From positions 2,604,001 to 2,668,000 of the forward strand of contig NZ_CP059399.1 in assembly GCF_013744875.1 (NCBI RefSeq): a stretch of DNA of 64,000 nucleotides, given 5' to 3'. Numbering within the stretch: position 1 is the first letter of the stretch; each line of letters begins with the position of its first letter. This document shows, piece by piece, positions 24,421-32,917 of the stretch. The notes below the pieces were generated by a model. It was not told the origin of the DNA, ran no database searches, and worked only from the letters and a program-made list of their open reading frames with translations. The DNA comes from Nocardia huaxiensis. Lineage in GTDB: Bacteria; Actinomycetota; Actinomycetes; Mycobacteriales; Mycobacteriaceae. Position numbers and translations under genes: made by a program.

Positions 24421-25335
24421 ATGTCGCGCTGGCTGGGCCCGATACTCGTGCTCGCTCTCGCCGCGGGCGCGGTGTCCTGCGGCCGGGATGCGGACGCCCC
24501 GGTGATCACCGTCGGCGCGGGCAGCTCCTATCAGTCCTTGGTCATGGCCGAGATCTACGCCAACGCCCTGGCCCGCGCCGGCGCGCGCACCACCGTGAAG
24601 GACAAGCTCGGCGGCCGCGCCGACTACCTGGCCGCCCTCGACGCCGACGCCGCCACCCTGGTCAGCGACGACACCGGCGACCTGCTGCACGCCCTCGACT
24701 CCGCTTCCACCGCATACAAACCCGACGGCCTGGACCCCCTGGGCGTCCTGCCCGCCCTCTACGCCGCCCTCCCCGAGGGCCTGGTCATCTCCGACCCCGC
24801 CGACGGCACCGACCTGCGCCCAACCGTGGTGACCACCGCCGCAACGGGTCTGCCCGCCACCTTGAAAGACCTCGCCCCCCGCTGCGGTGAGCTGACCGTG
24901 GGCATCAACACCGGCCCCGCCCTGGACCCGCTGCGCCCGCCCCTGAACCCCCGCGTCGATGTCGAGGACCGCCTCCGAGAGGTCTACGGCTGCACCATCA
25001 CTCACTACACCGAGTTCCACAGCGACGCCGAAGTCCACGCCGCCGTCGAGAGCGGATCCCTCCAGATCGGCATCCTCTCCATGCCCCCCGCCTTCCTGAA
25101 GGGCGGCGCGGGCGCCACCACCCCCATCGCCGACCCGAGCTTCGCCTTCCGCGCCCAGCAGGTGCTCCCGCTCCTCCGCAAAGGCGCCCTCACCGAAACC
25201 CAACTCCGCAAACTGAATTACGTCGCCGGTGAACTCGACACCGCCGCCCTCGCCGACCTGGTCCGCCGCGCCCGCGACGACCTGTCCAACCCCGCCGCCC
25301 TGGCCCGCGAATGGCTGGACGCCCACGCCCTGTGA
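24421..25335 (+). CDS. Second, divergent OpuAC-like binding lipoprotein
   Basis: A 304-residue lipoprotein starting MSRWLGPILVLALAAGAVSC with lipidation at Cys20. The mature part parallels the neighbouring importer's binding protein: VITVGAGSSYQSLVMAEIYANAL, then DAATLVSDDTGDLLHALDSA, and a PALYAALPEGLVISDPADGT segment. It has no adjacent permease. Alternative upstream starts exist at 24325 and 24370; ribosome sites are weak for all. It may feed the divergent importer with another substrate or act as a sensor or decoy; this is inference. Confidence 0.75.
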   Translation: MSRWLGPILVLALAAGAVSCGRDADAPVITVGAGSSYQSLVMAEIYANALARAGARTTVKDKLGGRADYLAALDADAATLVSDDTGDLLHALDSASTAYKPDGLDPLGVLPALYAALPEGLVISDPADGTDLRPTVVTTAATGLPATLKDLAPRCGELTVGINTGPALDPLRPPLNPRVDVEDRLREVYGCTITHYTEFHSDAEVHAAVESGSLQIGILSMPPAFLKGGAGATTPIADPSFAFRAQQVLPLLRKGALTETQLRKLNYVAGELDTAALADLVRRARDDLSNPAALAREWLDAHAL

Positions 25336-25358
25336 TCCGCCGGGCGATAGCGTCCCGA

Positions 25359-25988
25359 TCAGGTCAGCAGTAGGGCGGCCAGGGCGGGGCTCAGGGCCAG
25401 GCCCATGGCGGGCAGGGATTGAACGAGCATGTCCACCAAGGCTTCCCGGCTCACCGGTTTGTCGCGGAGCCAGGTGAGGACGACCTCTTCGACGAAGGCG
25501 ATCCAGCCGCGCACCGCCAGTGCCAGGCCCGGCCGGTCCGGATTGTCGAGGGGGATGTTCAGTTGCGCGAGAATGCGATCCGCGGTGGCCTGCCGTGCGC
25601 CCGCGACGAGTTCGGCGGTCTCGGGGCGGGTGCTGAGGGGGCCGCGCAGCATGGCGTGGTAGGCCGCGCCGTTCTGGCTCACGTAGTCGATGTAGCGCTC
25701 GATGGAGTCGCGCAGCATGTCGAACAGGCCGAGGGTCTCGTCGGGTGCGGTGAGTTCCAGGAATTCGGCATTGGCTCGTTGCAGGACGGCGAGCTGGAAG
25801 TCCTGGACGGACGGGAAGTAGTGGAAGAGCAGGCCGCGGGAGATGCCGGCGAGGGCGGCGATCTCATTGACGGAGATGTCTTCGAGGTCGCGTTCGCGCA
25901 GCATCTGCACGCCGAGGTCGATCAGTTGCCGGCGGCGTTCCTCGGGGCTGAGGCGGACGCGTTTGACGCGGGCATCCGGTCTGCTCAT
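25359..25988 (-). CDS. TetR-family repressor, probable regulator of the divergent monooxygenase cluster
   Basis: A 209-residue regulator from the ATG at 25988 (MSRPDARVKRVRLSPEERRR). The N-terminal helix-turn-helix reads LEDISVNEIAALAGISRGLLFHYFPSVQDFQLAVL, the canonical TetR pattern. The C-terminal ligand domain is helical and shows no recognisable ligand class. It is divergent from the flavin monooxygenase gene, and a palindrome (26045-26065) lies between the two starts, so control of the FMO-SDR-esterase cluster and of itself is likely. Confidence 0.87.
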   Translation of the reverse strand: MSRPDARVKRVRLSPEERRRQLIDLGVQMLRERDLEDISVNEIAALAGISRGLLFHYFPSVQDFQLAVLQRANAEFLELTAPDETLGLFDMLRDSIERYIDYVSQNGAAYHAMLRGPLSTRPETAELVAGARQATADRILAQLNIPLDNPDRPGLALAVRGWIAFVEEVVLTWLRDKPVSREALVDMLVQSLPAMGLALSPALAALLLT

Positions 25989-26044
25989 GCTGCCTCTCCT
26001 GGTCACGCGTACAACACTGCCACACAAGGAACACTACTGAACTT

Positions 26045-26065
26045 GAGTCAATAGTATATTGACTC
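26045..26065. promoter_or_regulatory. Candidate TetR operator between tetR and monooxygenase genes
   Basis: An exact inverted repeat GAGTCAAT-AGTAT-ATTGACTC. The TTGACT inside the right arm resembles a -35 element, and the surrounding 40 bases are the most AT-rich of this stretch. The end of the repeat lies 29 bases before the monooxygenase ATG and the start about 57 bases from the tetR ATG. Location and symmetry fit a TetR operator that covers both promoters. Confidence 0.65.
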
Positions 26066-26094
26066 GCACTCAATAAGACCTTACGCTCGCTTAC

Positions 26095-27615
26095 ATGAGT
26101 CGCAAGGTTACAGACAAAGCTGTCGGCAACCGGCCCGCCCGGCACTCCCACATCGTCATCGTGGGCAGCGGGTTCTCGGGCCTGGGCATGGCAATCCGGC
26201 TGACCCAGCAGGGCCAGCGAGATTTCGTCGTGCTGGAACGCGGGAACGATGTCGGCGGCACCTGGCGCGACAACACCTATCCGGGTGCTGCCTGCGACGT
26301 GCCCTCGCACCTGTACTCCTACTCCTTCGCGCTCAACCCGAACTGGTCGCGGTCCTTCTCCAAGCAGCCGGAGATCCAGTCCTACATCCAGGGCGTCGCC
26401 GACAAGTACGGCGTGCGCGACAAGCACATCTTCGGCTGCGACATGACCGGCGCCCGCTGGAACGCCGAGCGCTCCGTCTGGGAGATCGACACCAACCAGG
26501 GCCCGTTCACCGCCGACTACCTGATCTCCGCCGTGGGCGCGCTGTGCGAGCCGAACCTGCCGGATATCAAGGGCATCAACACCTTCGAGGGCGAGATCTT
26601 CCACTCCGCCCGCTGGGACCACGACTCCGATCTGTCCGGCAAGCGCGTCGCCGTCATCGGCACCGGCGCCTCCGCCATCCAGATCGTCCCGGCCATCGCC
26701 AAGCAGGTCGCGCACCTGGACGTCTACCAGCGCACCGCGCCCTGGCTGCTGCCGCGCGCCGACCGCCCGTACCTGGGTGTGGAGAAGTTCGCGTTCAAGA
26801 ACATTCCGGGCTTCCAGGCGCTGTCCCGCGCCGCCATCTACGCCGCACGCGAGACCCAGGTGGTGGGCCTGGCCAAGTTCCCGCCCGCCATGCTCGCGCT
26901 CGAGGCCGTGGCCCGCGCCAAGCTGTTCGCCGAGATCCGCGATCCCGAGCTGCGCCGCAAGGTCACCCCGAACTTCCGCATCGGCTGCAAGCGCATGCTG
27001 ATCTCCAACGAGTACTACCCGGCGCTGGACCGCGAGAACGTCGACGTGGTCACCGACGGCATCAAGGAGATCACCGCCAACTCCGTGATCACCAAGGACG
27101 GCGTGGAGCGCCCGGTCGACGCCATCGTCGTGGCCACCGGCTTCCACGTCACCGACTCGCCGGCCTTCGAGACCATCGCCGGCCGCGACGGCCGCACGCT
27201 CGCAGAGGTTTTCGACGAGAGCGGCCAGCAGGGTTACAAGGGTTCGGCCATCCACAACTACCCGAACATGTTCTTCCTGCTCGGCCCGAACGTGGGCCTG
27301 GGCCACACCTCGATGGTGTACATGATCGAATCGCAGATCAACTACATCGCCGACGCCATCGACCAGATCGAGGCGAAGGGCCTGAAGACCGTCGAGGTCC
27401 GCAAGGACGTCCAGGACGAGTTCAACACCGAACTGCAGAAGAAGTTGCAGGGCACCGTGTGGTCCACCGGCGGCTGCGCCTCCTGGTACCTCGACAAGCA
27501 CGGCAACAACACCACGCTGTGGCCGGACTTCACCTTCCGGTTCCGTAGTCTGCTCGAGAAATTCGATGTAGCGGCCTACGACACCACGACCGCAGTCGCG
27601 GCCAAGGCTTCCTGA
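26095..27615 (+). CDS. Flavin-containing (Baeyer-Villiger type) monooxygenase
   Basis: A 506-residue class B flavoprotein monooxygenase. The FAD motif GSGFSG is at residues 24-29, followed by RGNDVGGTWRDNTYPGAACD. The Baeyer-Villiger fingerprint FEGEIFHSARWDHD is near residue 164. The NADPH motif GTGASA is near residue 189, and ATGFH near residue 345. It inserts one oxygen atom into ketones, aldehydes or related carbonyls. It is the first gene of a plus-strand cluster with an SDR, an esterase and an acyl-CoA ligase, a content like the M. tuberculosis mymA operon, which suggests ketone-to-ester-to-acid conversion of a lipid. Confidence 0.9.
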   Translation: MSRKVTDKAVGNRPARHSHIVIVGSGFSGLGMAIRLTQQGQRDFVVLERGNDVGGTWRDNTYPGAACDVPSHLYSYSFALNPNWSRSFSKQPEIQSYIQGVADKYGVRDKHIFGCDMTGARWNAERSVWEIDTNQGPFTADYLISAVGALCEPNLPDIKGINTFEGEIFHSARWDHDSDLSGKRVAVIGTGASAIQIVPAIAKQVAHLDVYQRTAPWLLPRADRPYLGVEKFAFKNIPGFQALSRAAIYAARETQVVGLAKFPPAMLALEAVARAKLFAEIRDPELRRKVTPNFRIGCKRMLISNEYYPALDRENVDVVTDGIKEITANSVITKDGVERPVDAIVVATGFHVTDSPAFETIAGRDGRTLAEVFDESGQQGYKGSAIHNYPNMFFLLGPNVGLGHTSMVYMIESQINYIADAIDQIEAKGLKTVEVRKDVQDEFNTELQKKLQGTVWSTGGCASWYLDKHGNNTTLWPDFTFRFRSLLEKFDVAAYDTTTAVAAKAS

Positions 27616-27643
27616 TCCGTCTTCTTCGAGCGAAAGAGTGACC

Positions 27644-28474
27644 GTGAGCAACGACGCTTACTTCAAGGACAAGGTCTGTGTCATCACCGGCGCGGGTTCG
27701 GGCATCGGCCGTGCGCTGGCGCAGAACCTGGCGCGCCGCGGCGCGCACCTGGCGCTGTCCGACATCGACTCCGAGGGTCTCGCCGAAACCGTGCGGCTCT
27801 GCGAAAAGTACGGTGTGAAGGTCAAATCCGATCGGCTCAATGTCGCCGAGCGTGAGGCCGTGCTGGTGTACGCCGACGAGGTGAAGAAGTACTTCGGCAA
27901 GGTCAATCAGATCTACAACAATGCCGGTATCGCTCACCACGGTGATGTCATCGACACGTCCTTCAAGGACATCGACCGCATCATGGATGTGGACTTCTAC
28001 GGAGTCGTCAACGGCACCAAGGCTTTTCTGCCCATGCTGATCGAATCCGGTTCGGGTCACGTGGTGAACATCTCCAGCCTGTTCGGCCTCATCGCCGTTC
28101 CCGGCCAGAGTGCCTACAACGCGGCGAAATTCGCGGTGCGCGGGTTCACCGAGGCGCTGCGCCAGGAGATGATCATGAGCGGTTCGCCGGTCAAGGTCAC
28201 CTGCGTGCACCCGGGCGGCATCAAGACCGCCGTGGCCCGCAATGCCACCGTCGCCGAGGGCCTGAACCAGAAGAACCTGGCCGCGCTCTTCGACTCCAAG
28301 CTGGCCATGCACACCCCCGAGATGGCCGCGCAGACCATCACCGAGGGCGTGCGCCGCGGTCACGGTCGCGTGCTGATCGGTTGGGAGGCAAAGGCTCTCG
28401 ATCTTTTCGTGCGCTCCACCGCTTCCTACTACCAGCGCATTGCGGCTACGGTGCAGAAGATCGTTCTGCCCTAG
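27644..28474 (+). CDS. Short-chain dehydrogenase/reductase
   Basis: A 276-residue classical SDR. The cofactor motif TGAGSGIG is at residues 15-22. NNAG is near residue 92. The active-site block NISSLFGLIAVPGQSAYNAAK gives Ser, Tyr (about 157) and Lys (about 161). The GTG at 27644 is chosen because GAAAGAG precedes it at proper spacing; an in-frame GTG at 27638 overlaps that site. It follows the monooxygenase by 28 bases and probably oxidises an alcohol to the ketone the monooxygenase uses, or acts on its product; the direction is inferred. Confidence 0.88.
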   Translation: MSNDAYFKDKVCVITGAGSGIGRALAQNLARRGAHLALSDIDSEGLAETVRLCEKYGVKVKSDRLNVAEREAVLVYADEVKKYFGKVNQIYNNAGIAHHGDVIDTSFKDIDRIMDVDFYGVVNGTKAFLPMLIESGSGHVVNISSLFGLIAVPGQSAYNAAKFAVRGFTEALRQEMIMSGSPVKVTCVHPGGIKTAVARNATVAEGLNQKNLAALFDSKLAMHTPEMAAQTITEGVRRGHGRVLIGWEAKALDLFVRSTASYYQRIAATVQKIVLP

Positions 28475-28484
28475 GGGGATTCGA

Positions 28485-29399
28485 ATGCCCGATGTGACCC
28501 TTCCGCTGCCCATCGCCCGCAAAGTGCTGCACCCCATCTTCCGGTTGATGCTCAATCACCGGCTGCCGTGGACCGTGCAGCGCGCCATGATGGACGGGGG
28601 CGCACCGCTGCAGCGCGCGCCCCGGGGCACCCACACCGAACGGATCGAGCTCGGCGGGCGTCCCGCCGAGCGGGTCACGGCCGGTCCGGTCTCCATGTCG
28701 GCCACCGTGCTGTACCTGCACGGCGGCGGCTACACCGTCGGTTCGCCGGTCACCCATCGCGGGCTGGCCGGCTACCTGTCGCGCGAAACCGGTTGTGCCG
28801 TACAGCTTCCGCACTATCGGCTGGCTCCGGAGCATCCGTATCCGGCGGCGCTCGATGATGCCGAGGCGGCGTTCCTGGAGCTGGTGGCCTTCGGCTACAA
28901 GCCGGAACGCATTGCGGTGGCCGGTGATTCGGCCGGCGGCGGCCTGTCGCTGGCCTTGGCGCAGCGGCTGCGGGATCGGCACGGTTTCGTTCCGGCCGCG
29001 CTCGGCCTGATCGCGCCGTGGACCGACCCCAACGAGATCCCGTCCGTGGACGGTGATCTGGTGCTCACCAAGCGCTGGTCGCGCGCCTGTGCCGCGGCCT
29101 ACCTCGGCGACGGCGACGGCTCCGACACCGGCTACGCGCCGCTGCTCGGCTCCATGCACGGGCTGCCGCCCGTCTATGTGCAGGCCGACGTGGACGAGAT
29201 GCTGCACGCCCAGTGCACGCGGCTGGTGGCGGAGCTGCGCGCGGCGGGGGTGGACACTCGATTCAGCGAGACCCGCGGGCTCTGGCACGTGGCCCAGCTG
29301 CAGGCTTTCCTGGTGGCTCCGGCCGCACAGGCCGCCCGGGAGCTCGGTGAGTTCCTGCGGCAAGCCCTGCGACCTGCGCAAGTTCGGTCCATCGGATAG
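28485..29399 (+). CDS. Hormone-sensitive-lipase-family esterase (LipR-like)
   Basis: A 304-residue alpha/beta hydrolase starting MPDVTLPLPIARKVLHPIF. The oxyanion motif YLHGGGY has His at residue 79. The nucleophile motif is GDSAGGGLSLALAQRL (Ser about 149). The acid lies in VQADVDEMLHAQ, and the catalytic His in RGLWHVAQL. It starts 11 bases after the SDR, so it is in the same operon. It likely hydrolyses the ester produced by the Baeyer-Villiger enzyme; M. tuberculosis LipR sits beside MymA in a comparable cluster. Confidence 0.87.
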   Translation: MPDVTLPLPIARKVLHPIFRLMLNHRLPWTVQRAMMDGGAPLQRAPRGTHTERIELGGRPAERVTAGPVSMSATVLYLHGGGYTVGSPVTHRGLAGYLSRETGCAVQLPHYRLAPEHPYPAALDDAEAAFLELVAFGYKPERIAVAGDSAGGGLSLALAQRLRDRHGFVPAALGLIAPWTDPNEIPSVDGDLVLTKRWSRACAAAYLGDGDGSDTGYAPLLGSMHGLPPVYVQADVDEMLHAQCTRLVAELRAAGVDTRFSETRGLWHVAQLQAFLVAPAAQAARELGEFLRQALRPAQVRSIG

Positions 29400-29422
29400 A
29401 TTGCGGCCGATTTTCGCGACTG

Positions 29423-29462
29423 TCCTGCGGAGTCCCGGAACCGATTCGGGGACTCCGCAGGA
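29423..29462 (+). terminator. Terminator hairpin after esterase gene
   Basis: A 14-bp stem (29423-29436 with 29449-29462, TCCTGCGGAGTCCC) with a 12-base loop lies 24 bases after the esterase stop. It separates the TetR-controlled cluster from the acyl-CoA ligase gene, so the ligase probably has its own promoter in 29,463-29,524. Confidence 0.7.
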
Positions 29463-29524
29463 CGTTGCGGGCAAGCGTGGCGTAAATTACTGGCGAGTAA
29501 AAACCACTCTGTGGAAGGGCAGCG

Positions 29525-31315
29525 ATGCGAGAGTTCGAAGTCCCGGCTACCTACACCATTCCGGAAAACGCGAATATGTCGGACGGCGCGTTCCGGCACG
29601 CGGAGAAGACCCCGAACCTGGTCGTCTTCAACACCCCGAATGGCAAGGGCGGCTGGAACGATGTCACGGCGGCGGAATTCGCCAAGACCGTGACACAGGT
29701 GGCCAAGGGCCTCGTCGCGTCCGGCATCGAACTCGGTGATCGCGTCGCCATCATGGCGTCCACCAGCTACGAGTGGGTCGTCCTCGACTTCGCCATCTGG
29801 GCCGCCGGCGGCTGCACCGTCGCCATCTTCGACAGCTCCTCGGCCGAGCAGTGCCGCTGGATCCTGTCCGACTCGGCCACCAAGATCACTCTGGTCGAGA
29901 ACGACAAGCACCGCGCCACCATCGCCGAAATCGAAGGCACCCTGGGCGATCTGAAAGAGGTGCTGACCCTCGACAAGGACGCCGTCGCCGAGCTCATCGC
30001 GCGCGGCTCCGACCTCGACGACGCGATCGTGCACGAGCGCCGCGCCCAGGTGAAGGCCGCCTCCCCGGCCACCCTCATCTACACCTCCGGCACCACCGGC
30101 CGGCCCAAGGGCGTCATGCTCTCGCATGCCAACCTGTACGCCGAATCGGCCGCCGACCGCTCGGCCATGAGCGAATTCCTGCAGCCCGGCCGCAAGTCGC
30201 TGCTGTTCCTGCCGCTCGCGCACGTCTTCGCCCGCGCCGTGGCGCTGGCCGCCTTCGACGCCGGTGTCACCGTCGCGCACACCGCCGACTGGTCCACGCT
30301 GGTCGAGCAGTTCGGCCAGTACAAGCCGGACTTCATCCTCTCGGTGCCGCGCGTGTTCGAGAAGGTGTTCAACGGCGCCAAGCAGAAGGCACACGACGGC
30401 GGCAAGGGCAAGATCTTCGACTACGCCACCGATATCGCCATCCAGTACAGCCAGGCGTTGCAGACCGGCAAGCCCGGTCTGGTGCTGAAGCTGCAGCACA
30501 CCGTGTTCGACAAGCTGGTGTTCAGCAAGCTGCGCGAGGCCATGGGCGGCCAGTGCGCCTCCGCCGTCTCCGGTGGCGGCCCGCTGGGCGCGCGCCTGGG
30601 CCACTACTTCCGCGGCGCCGGCGTCACCATCTACGAGGGCTACGGCCTGACCGAGTCCACCGCGGCCGTCAGCGTCAACACCCCCAAGCACATCAAGGTC
30701 GGTTCGGTCGGCCGCCCGCTGCCGGGCCACGCCGCCAAGGTGGCCGAGGACGGCGAGCTGCTCATCAAGGGCCCGGTCGTGTTCTCCGGCTACTGGAACA
30801 ACCCGGAAGCCTCCGCCGACGCCTTCGAGGACGGCTGGTTCAAGACCGGCGACCTGGGCGCCATCGACGAGCAGGGCTTCATCTCCATCGTCGGCCGCAA
30901 GAAGGAAATCCTGGTCACCGCGGGCGGCAAGAACGTCTCCCCGGCCATGCTCGAGGACTCCCTGCGCCAGCACCCGCTGATCAGCCAGGTCATGGTGGTC
31001 GGTGACGGGCAGCCGTTCATCGGCGCGCTCATCACCCTCGACCAGGAGGCGCTGCCGGGCTGGAAGGAACGCAACGGCATCTCCGCCGAGACCACCATCG
31101 AGCACCTGATCGAGAACCCGGCGCTGGTCGCCGAGATCAACGAGGCGGTCGCGACCACCAACAAGCTGGTGTCGCACGCCGAGGCGATCAAGAAGATCCG
31201 CATCCTGCCGGTGGACTGGACCCAGGAGGGCGGCCAGCTCACCCCGAAGATGTCGCTCAAGCGCAATGTGGTGATGAAGGAATTCGCCGCCGACGTGGAC
31301 GCCATCTACAGCTGA
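29525..31315 (+). CDS. Long-chain fatty-acid-CoA ligase (FadD15-like)
   Basis: A 596-residue adenylate-forming enzyme that activates fatty acids with ATP to acyl-CoA. The AMP-binding motif IYTSGTTGRPKGVMLSH is near residue 185. GYGLTESTA lies in the central part, followed by the hinge GWFKTGDLGAIDEQGFISIVGRKKE and the C-terminal lysine in GGQLTPKMSLKR. The full length and the N-terminal YTIPENANMSDGAF are those of the FadD15 group. It may activate the acid released by the upstream esterase. It ends at a very strong terminator. Confidence 0.9.
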   Translation: MREFEVPATYTIPENANMSDGAFRHAEKTPNLVVFNTPNGKGGWNDVTAAEFAKTVTQVAKGLVASGIELGDRVAIMASTSYEWVVLDFAIWAAGGCTVAIFDSSSAEQCRWILSDSATKITLVENDKHRATIAEIEGTLGDLKEVLTLDKDAVAELIARGSDLDDAIVHERRAQVKAASPATLIYTSGTTGRPKGVMLSHANLYAESAADRSAMSEFLQPGRKSLLFLPLAHVFARAVALAAFDAGVTVAHTADWSTLVEQFGQYKPDFILSVPRVFEKVFNGAKQKAHDGGKGKIFDYATDIAIQYSQALQTGKPGLVLKLQHTVFDKLVFSKLREAMGGQCASAVSGGGPLGARLGHYFRGAGVTIYEGYGLTESTAAVSVNTPKHIKVGSVGRPLPGHAAKVAEDGELLIKGPVVFSGYWNNPEASADAFEDGWFKTGDLGAIDEQGFISIVGRKKEILVTAGGKNVSPAMLEDSLRQHPLISQVMVVGDGQPFIGALITLDQEALPGWKERNGISAETTIEHLIENPALVAEINEAVATTNKLVSHAEAIKKIRILPVDWTQEGGQLTPKMSLKRNVVMKEFAADVDAIYS

Positions 31316-31321
31316 CGGTTC

Positions 31322-31363
31322 GCGAAACGGCCCGCACTCCGGCTGGAGTGCGGGCCGTTTCGC
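31322..31363. terminator. Bidirectional terminator between convergent genes
   Basis: A perfect 19-bp stem (31322-31340 with 31345-31363, GCGAAACGGCCCGCACTCC) with a four-base loop GGCT. It lies 7 bases after the FadD stop and 4 bases after the hydrolase stop on the other strand, so it can end both transcripts. Confidence 0.9.
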
Positions 31364-31366
31364 TTG

Positions 31367-32224
31367 CTAGCCGAGGAAATCGGCGATGAGAGAAGCGATT
31401 TCGCGCAGATGGGTCTCCAGGGCGAAATGGCCGGTGTCGAAGAGGTGCAACCGCGCCTCGGGCAGATCGTCCAGGTAGGCGTGGGCTCCGGGGGCGGGGA
31501 AGAAGGGATCGTTCGCACCCCAGACGATGAGCGCGGGCGGCGTGTATTTCCGCAGCCAGGACTGCCATTCGGGGTAACGGGCGACATTGGAGTGGTAGTC
31601 ATAGGCCAGTGCCAGCTGGGCCTCGGTGCGGCCGGGGAGCTCCAGGTAGTACTGATCCAGGTTCCAGGCGTCGGGGGACAGGACGCTCGGGTCGGGAACG
31701 CCGGTCTCGTACTGGCTGCGGGTGCCCTCCGGGCTCAGCAGGCCGCGAATGATCCCCTCGGAGTCCGCCTGCTCCGGGCGCAGGGCGATGAAATCCTTTG
31801 CGCCGTCCGACAATCCGGCCTCGTAGGCGTTGCCGTTCTGCACCACCAGGCCGGTGATCCACTCCGGATGCCGGGTGGCGAGCCGGAATCCGACGGGAGC
31901 GCCGAAATCGAAGACGTACATCGCGAATTCGGTGAGTCCGATGCGCTGTACGAAACCCTCGACCACATCGGCGAGCCGATCGAAGCTGTACTCGAAATCG
32001 GCTGGGGCGGTGGTGTTCCCGAAACCGGGGTAGTCGGGCGCGATCAGCCGGTAGCGGTCGCCGAGCAGGTCGATGAGCCGGCGGAACTGATGCGAGCCGG
32101 ACGGAAACCCGTGCAGCAGAAGCAGCGCCGGAGCATCCGGGCGGCTGGGGACGGACTCCCGGTAGAAGACCTCGACGCCGTCGACGTCGATACGGTGGTG
32201 CCGGACCTCGGGTAGCTCGCTCAT
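31367..32224 (-). CDS. Alpha/beta hydrolase, haloalkane dehalogenase/epoxide hydrolase-like
   Basis: A 285-residue alpha/beta hydrolase starting MSELPEVRHHRIDVDGVEVF. The oxyanion motif LLLLHGFPSGSHQFR is near residue 37. The nucleophile elbow position reads YVFDFGAPVGFRLA, where Asp replaces the serine of esterases, as in dehalogenases and epoxide hydrolases. VWGANDPFFP follows, and the catalytic His is in FDTGHFALETH. A cap domain sits between residues 140 and 210. The substrate is unknown. It stands alone on the minus strand, divergent from the VOC-protein gene. Confidence 0.83.
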   Translation of the reverse strand: MSELPEVRHHRIDVDGVEVFYRESVPSRPDAPALLLLHGFPSGSHQFRRLIDLLGDRYRLIAPDYPGFGNTTAPADFEYSFDRLADVVEGFVQRIGLTEFAMYVFDFGAPVGFRLATRHPEWITGLVVQNGNAYEAGLSDGAKDFIALRPEQADSEGIIRGLLSPEGTRSQYETGVPDPSVLSPDAWNLDQYYLELPGRTEAQLALAYDYHSNVARYPEWQSWLRKYTPPALIVWGANDPFFPAPGAHAYLDDLPEARLHLFDTGHFALETHLREIASLIADFLG

Positions 32225-32392
32225 GCTCTCACTGCTTTCTCGCGGAATCGATGCCTCAGTTCTATCGGCCCGGACCGGCCGCCGGAATCGGCTCGCGGGC
32301 CAGGCTGCGATGAATTCGGGCCGTTCCGGCCGTCTAGTGTGGGGAGTGGCTGTGCCGCTCAACCACCGGGAAACCCGATCGAGGAGGCCATC

Positions 32393-32830
32393 ATGCCCGC
32401 TGTGAACCCCTGTCTCATCTTCGAAGGCAATGCCGAAGAGGCCGTCACCTTCTACCAGTCGGTGCTGGGCGGTGACGTGCGGCTCGTCCGCTACGGCGAT
32501 ATGGGCCCGGCCGCCGCCGACATGCCCGACGCCATCAAGAACCGGGTCGCCTACTCCGGGGTCACCGTGCCCGGCGGCGACATCATCATGTGCATGGACT
32601 GTCCGCCGGACCAGAAGGTGAGCTTCGCCGATGCCGGTTACAGCGTGAGCATCGAAGCCGACTCCGCCGCGGAAGCCGAACGCTACTTCACCGAGCTGTC
32701 CGCGGGCGGGCAGGTCTTCATGCCGTTCGGCAAGACCGAATGGGCCGACGCCTTCGGCATGCTGGTCGACAAGTTCTCGATCAGCTGGATGATCGGATAC
32801 ACCGGCAGCGGCGGCACCATGAGCCTGTAG
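32393..32830 (+). CDS. VOC-family (PhnB-like) protein
   Basis: A 145-residue glyoxalase/bleomycin-resistance fold protein of the PhnB/3-demethylubiquinone methyltransferase-like group: PCLIFEGNAEEAVTFYQSVLGG at the start, then IIMCMDCPPDQKVSFADAGYSVSIEADS, and MPFGKTEWADAFGMLVDKFSISWMI at the end. The ATG at 32393 follows GAGGAG. It is a soluble metal-binding-type fold; the actual reaction is unknown. The gene is in its own short transcription unit. Confidence 0.85.
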   Translation: MPAVNPCLIFEGNAEEAVTFYQSVLGGDVRLVRYGDMGPAAADMPDAIKNRVAYSGVTVPGGDIIMCMDCPPDQKVSFADAGYSVSIEADSAAEAERYFTELSAGGQVFMPFGKTEWADAFGMLVDKFSISWMIGYTGSGGTMSL

Positions 32831-32917
32831 GCCGCGACGGCGGGACGCGGCGGTCGCTCCGAGCGGGCCGCCGCAGCACGTCACCGGAATGTCACTATTC
32901 GAACCGGTTCGCCGAGT

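Noticed and set aside
25864..27651. A 595-codon minus-strand frame opposite the monooxygenase
   Set aside because: Low-complexity Val/Gly/Asp-rich translation and complete overlap with a conserved enzyme on the other strand.
29174..31177. A 667-codon minus-strand frame opposite the FadD gene
   Set aside because: Antisense shadow of a well-supported acyl-CoA ligase.
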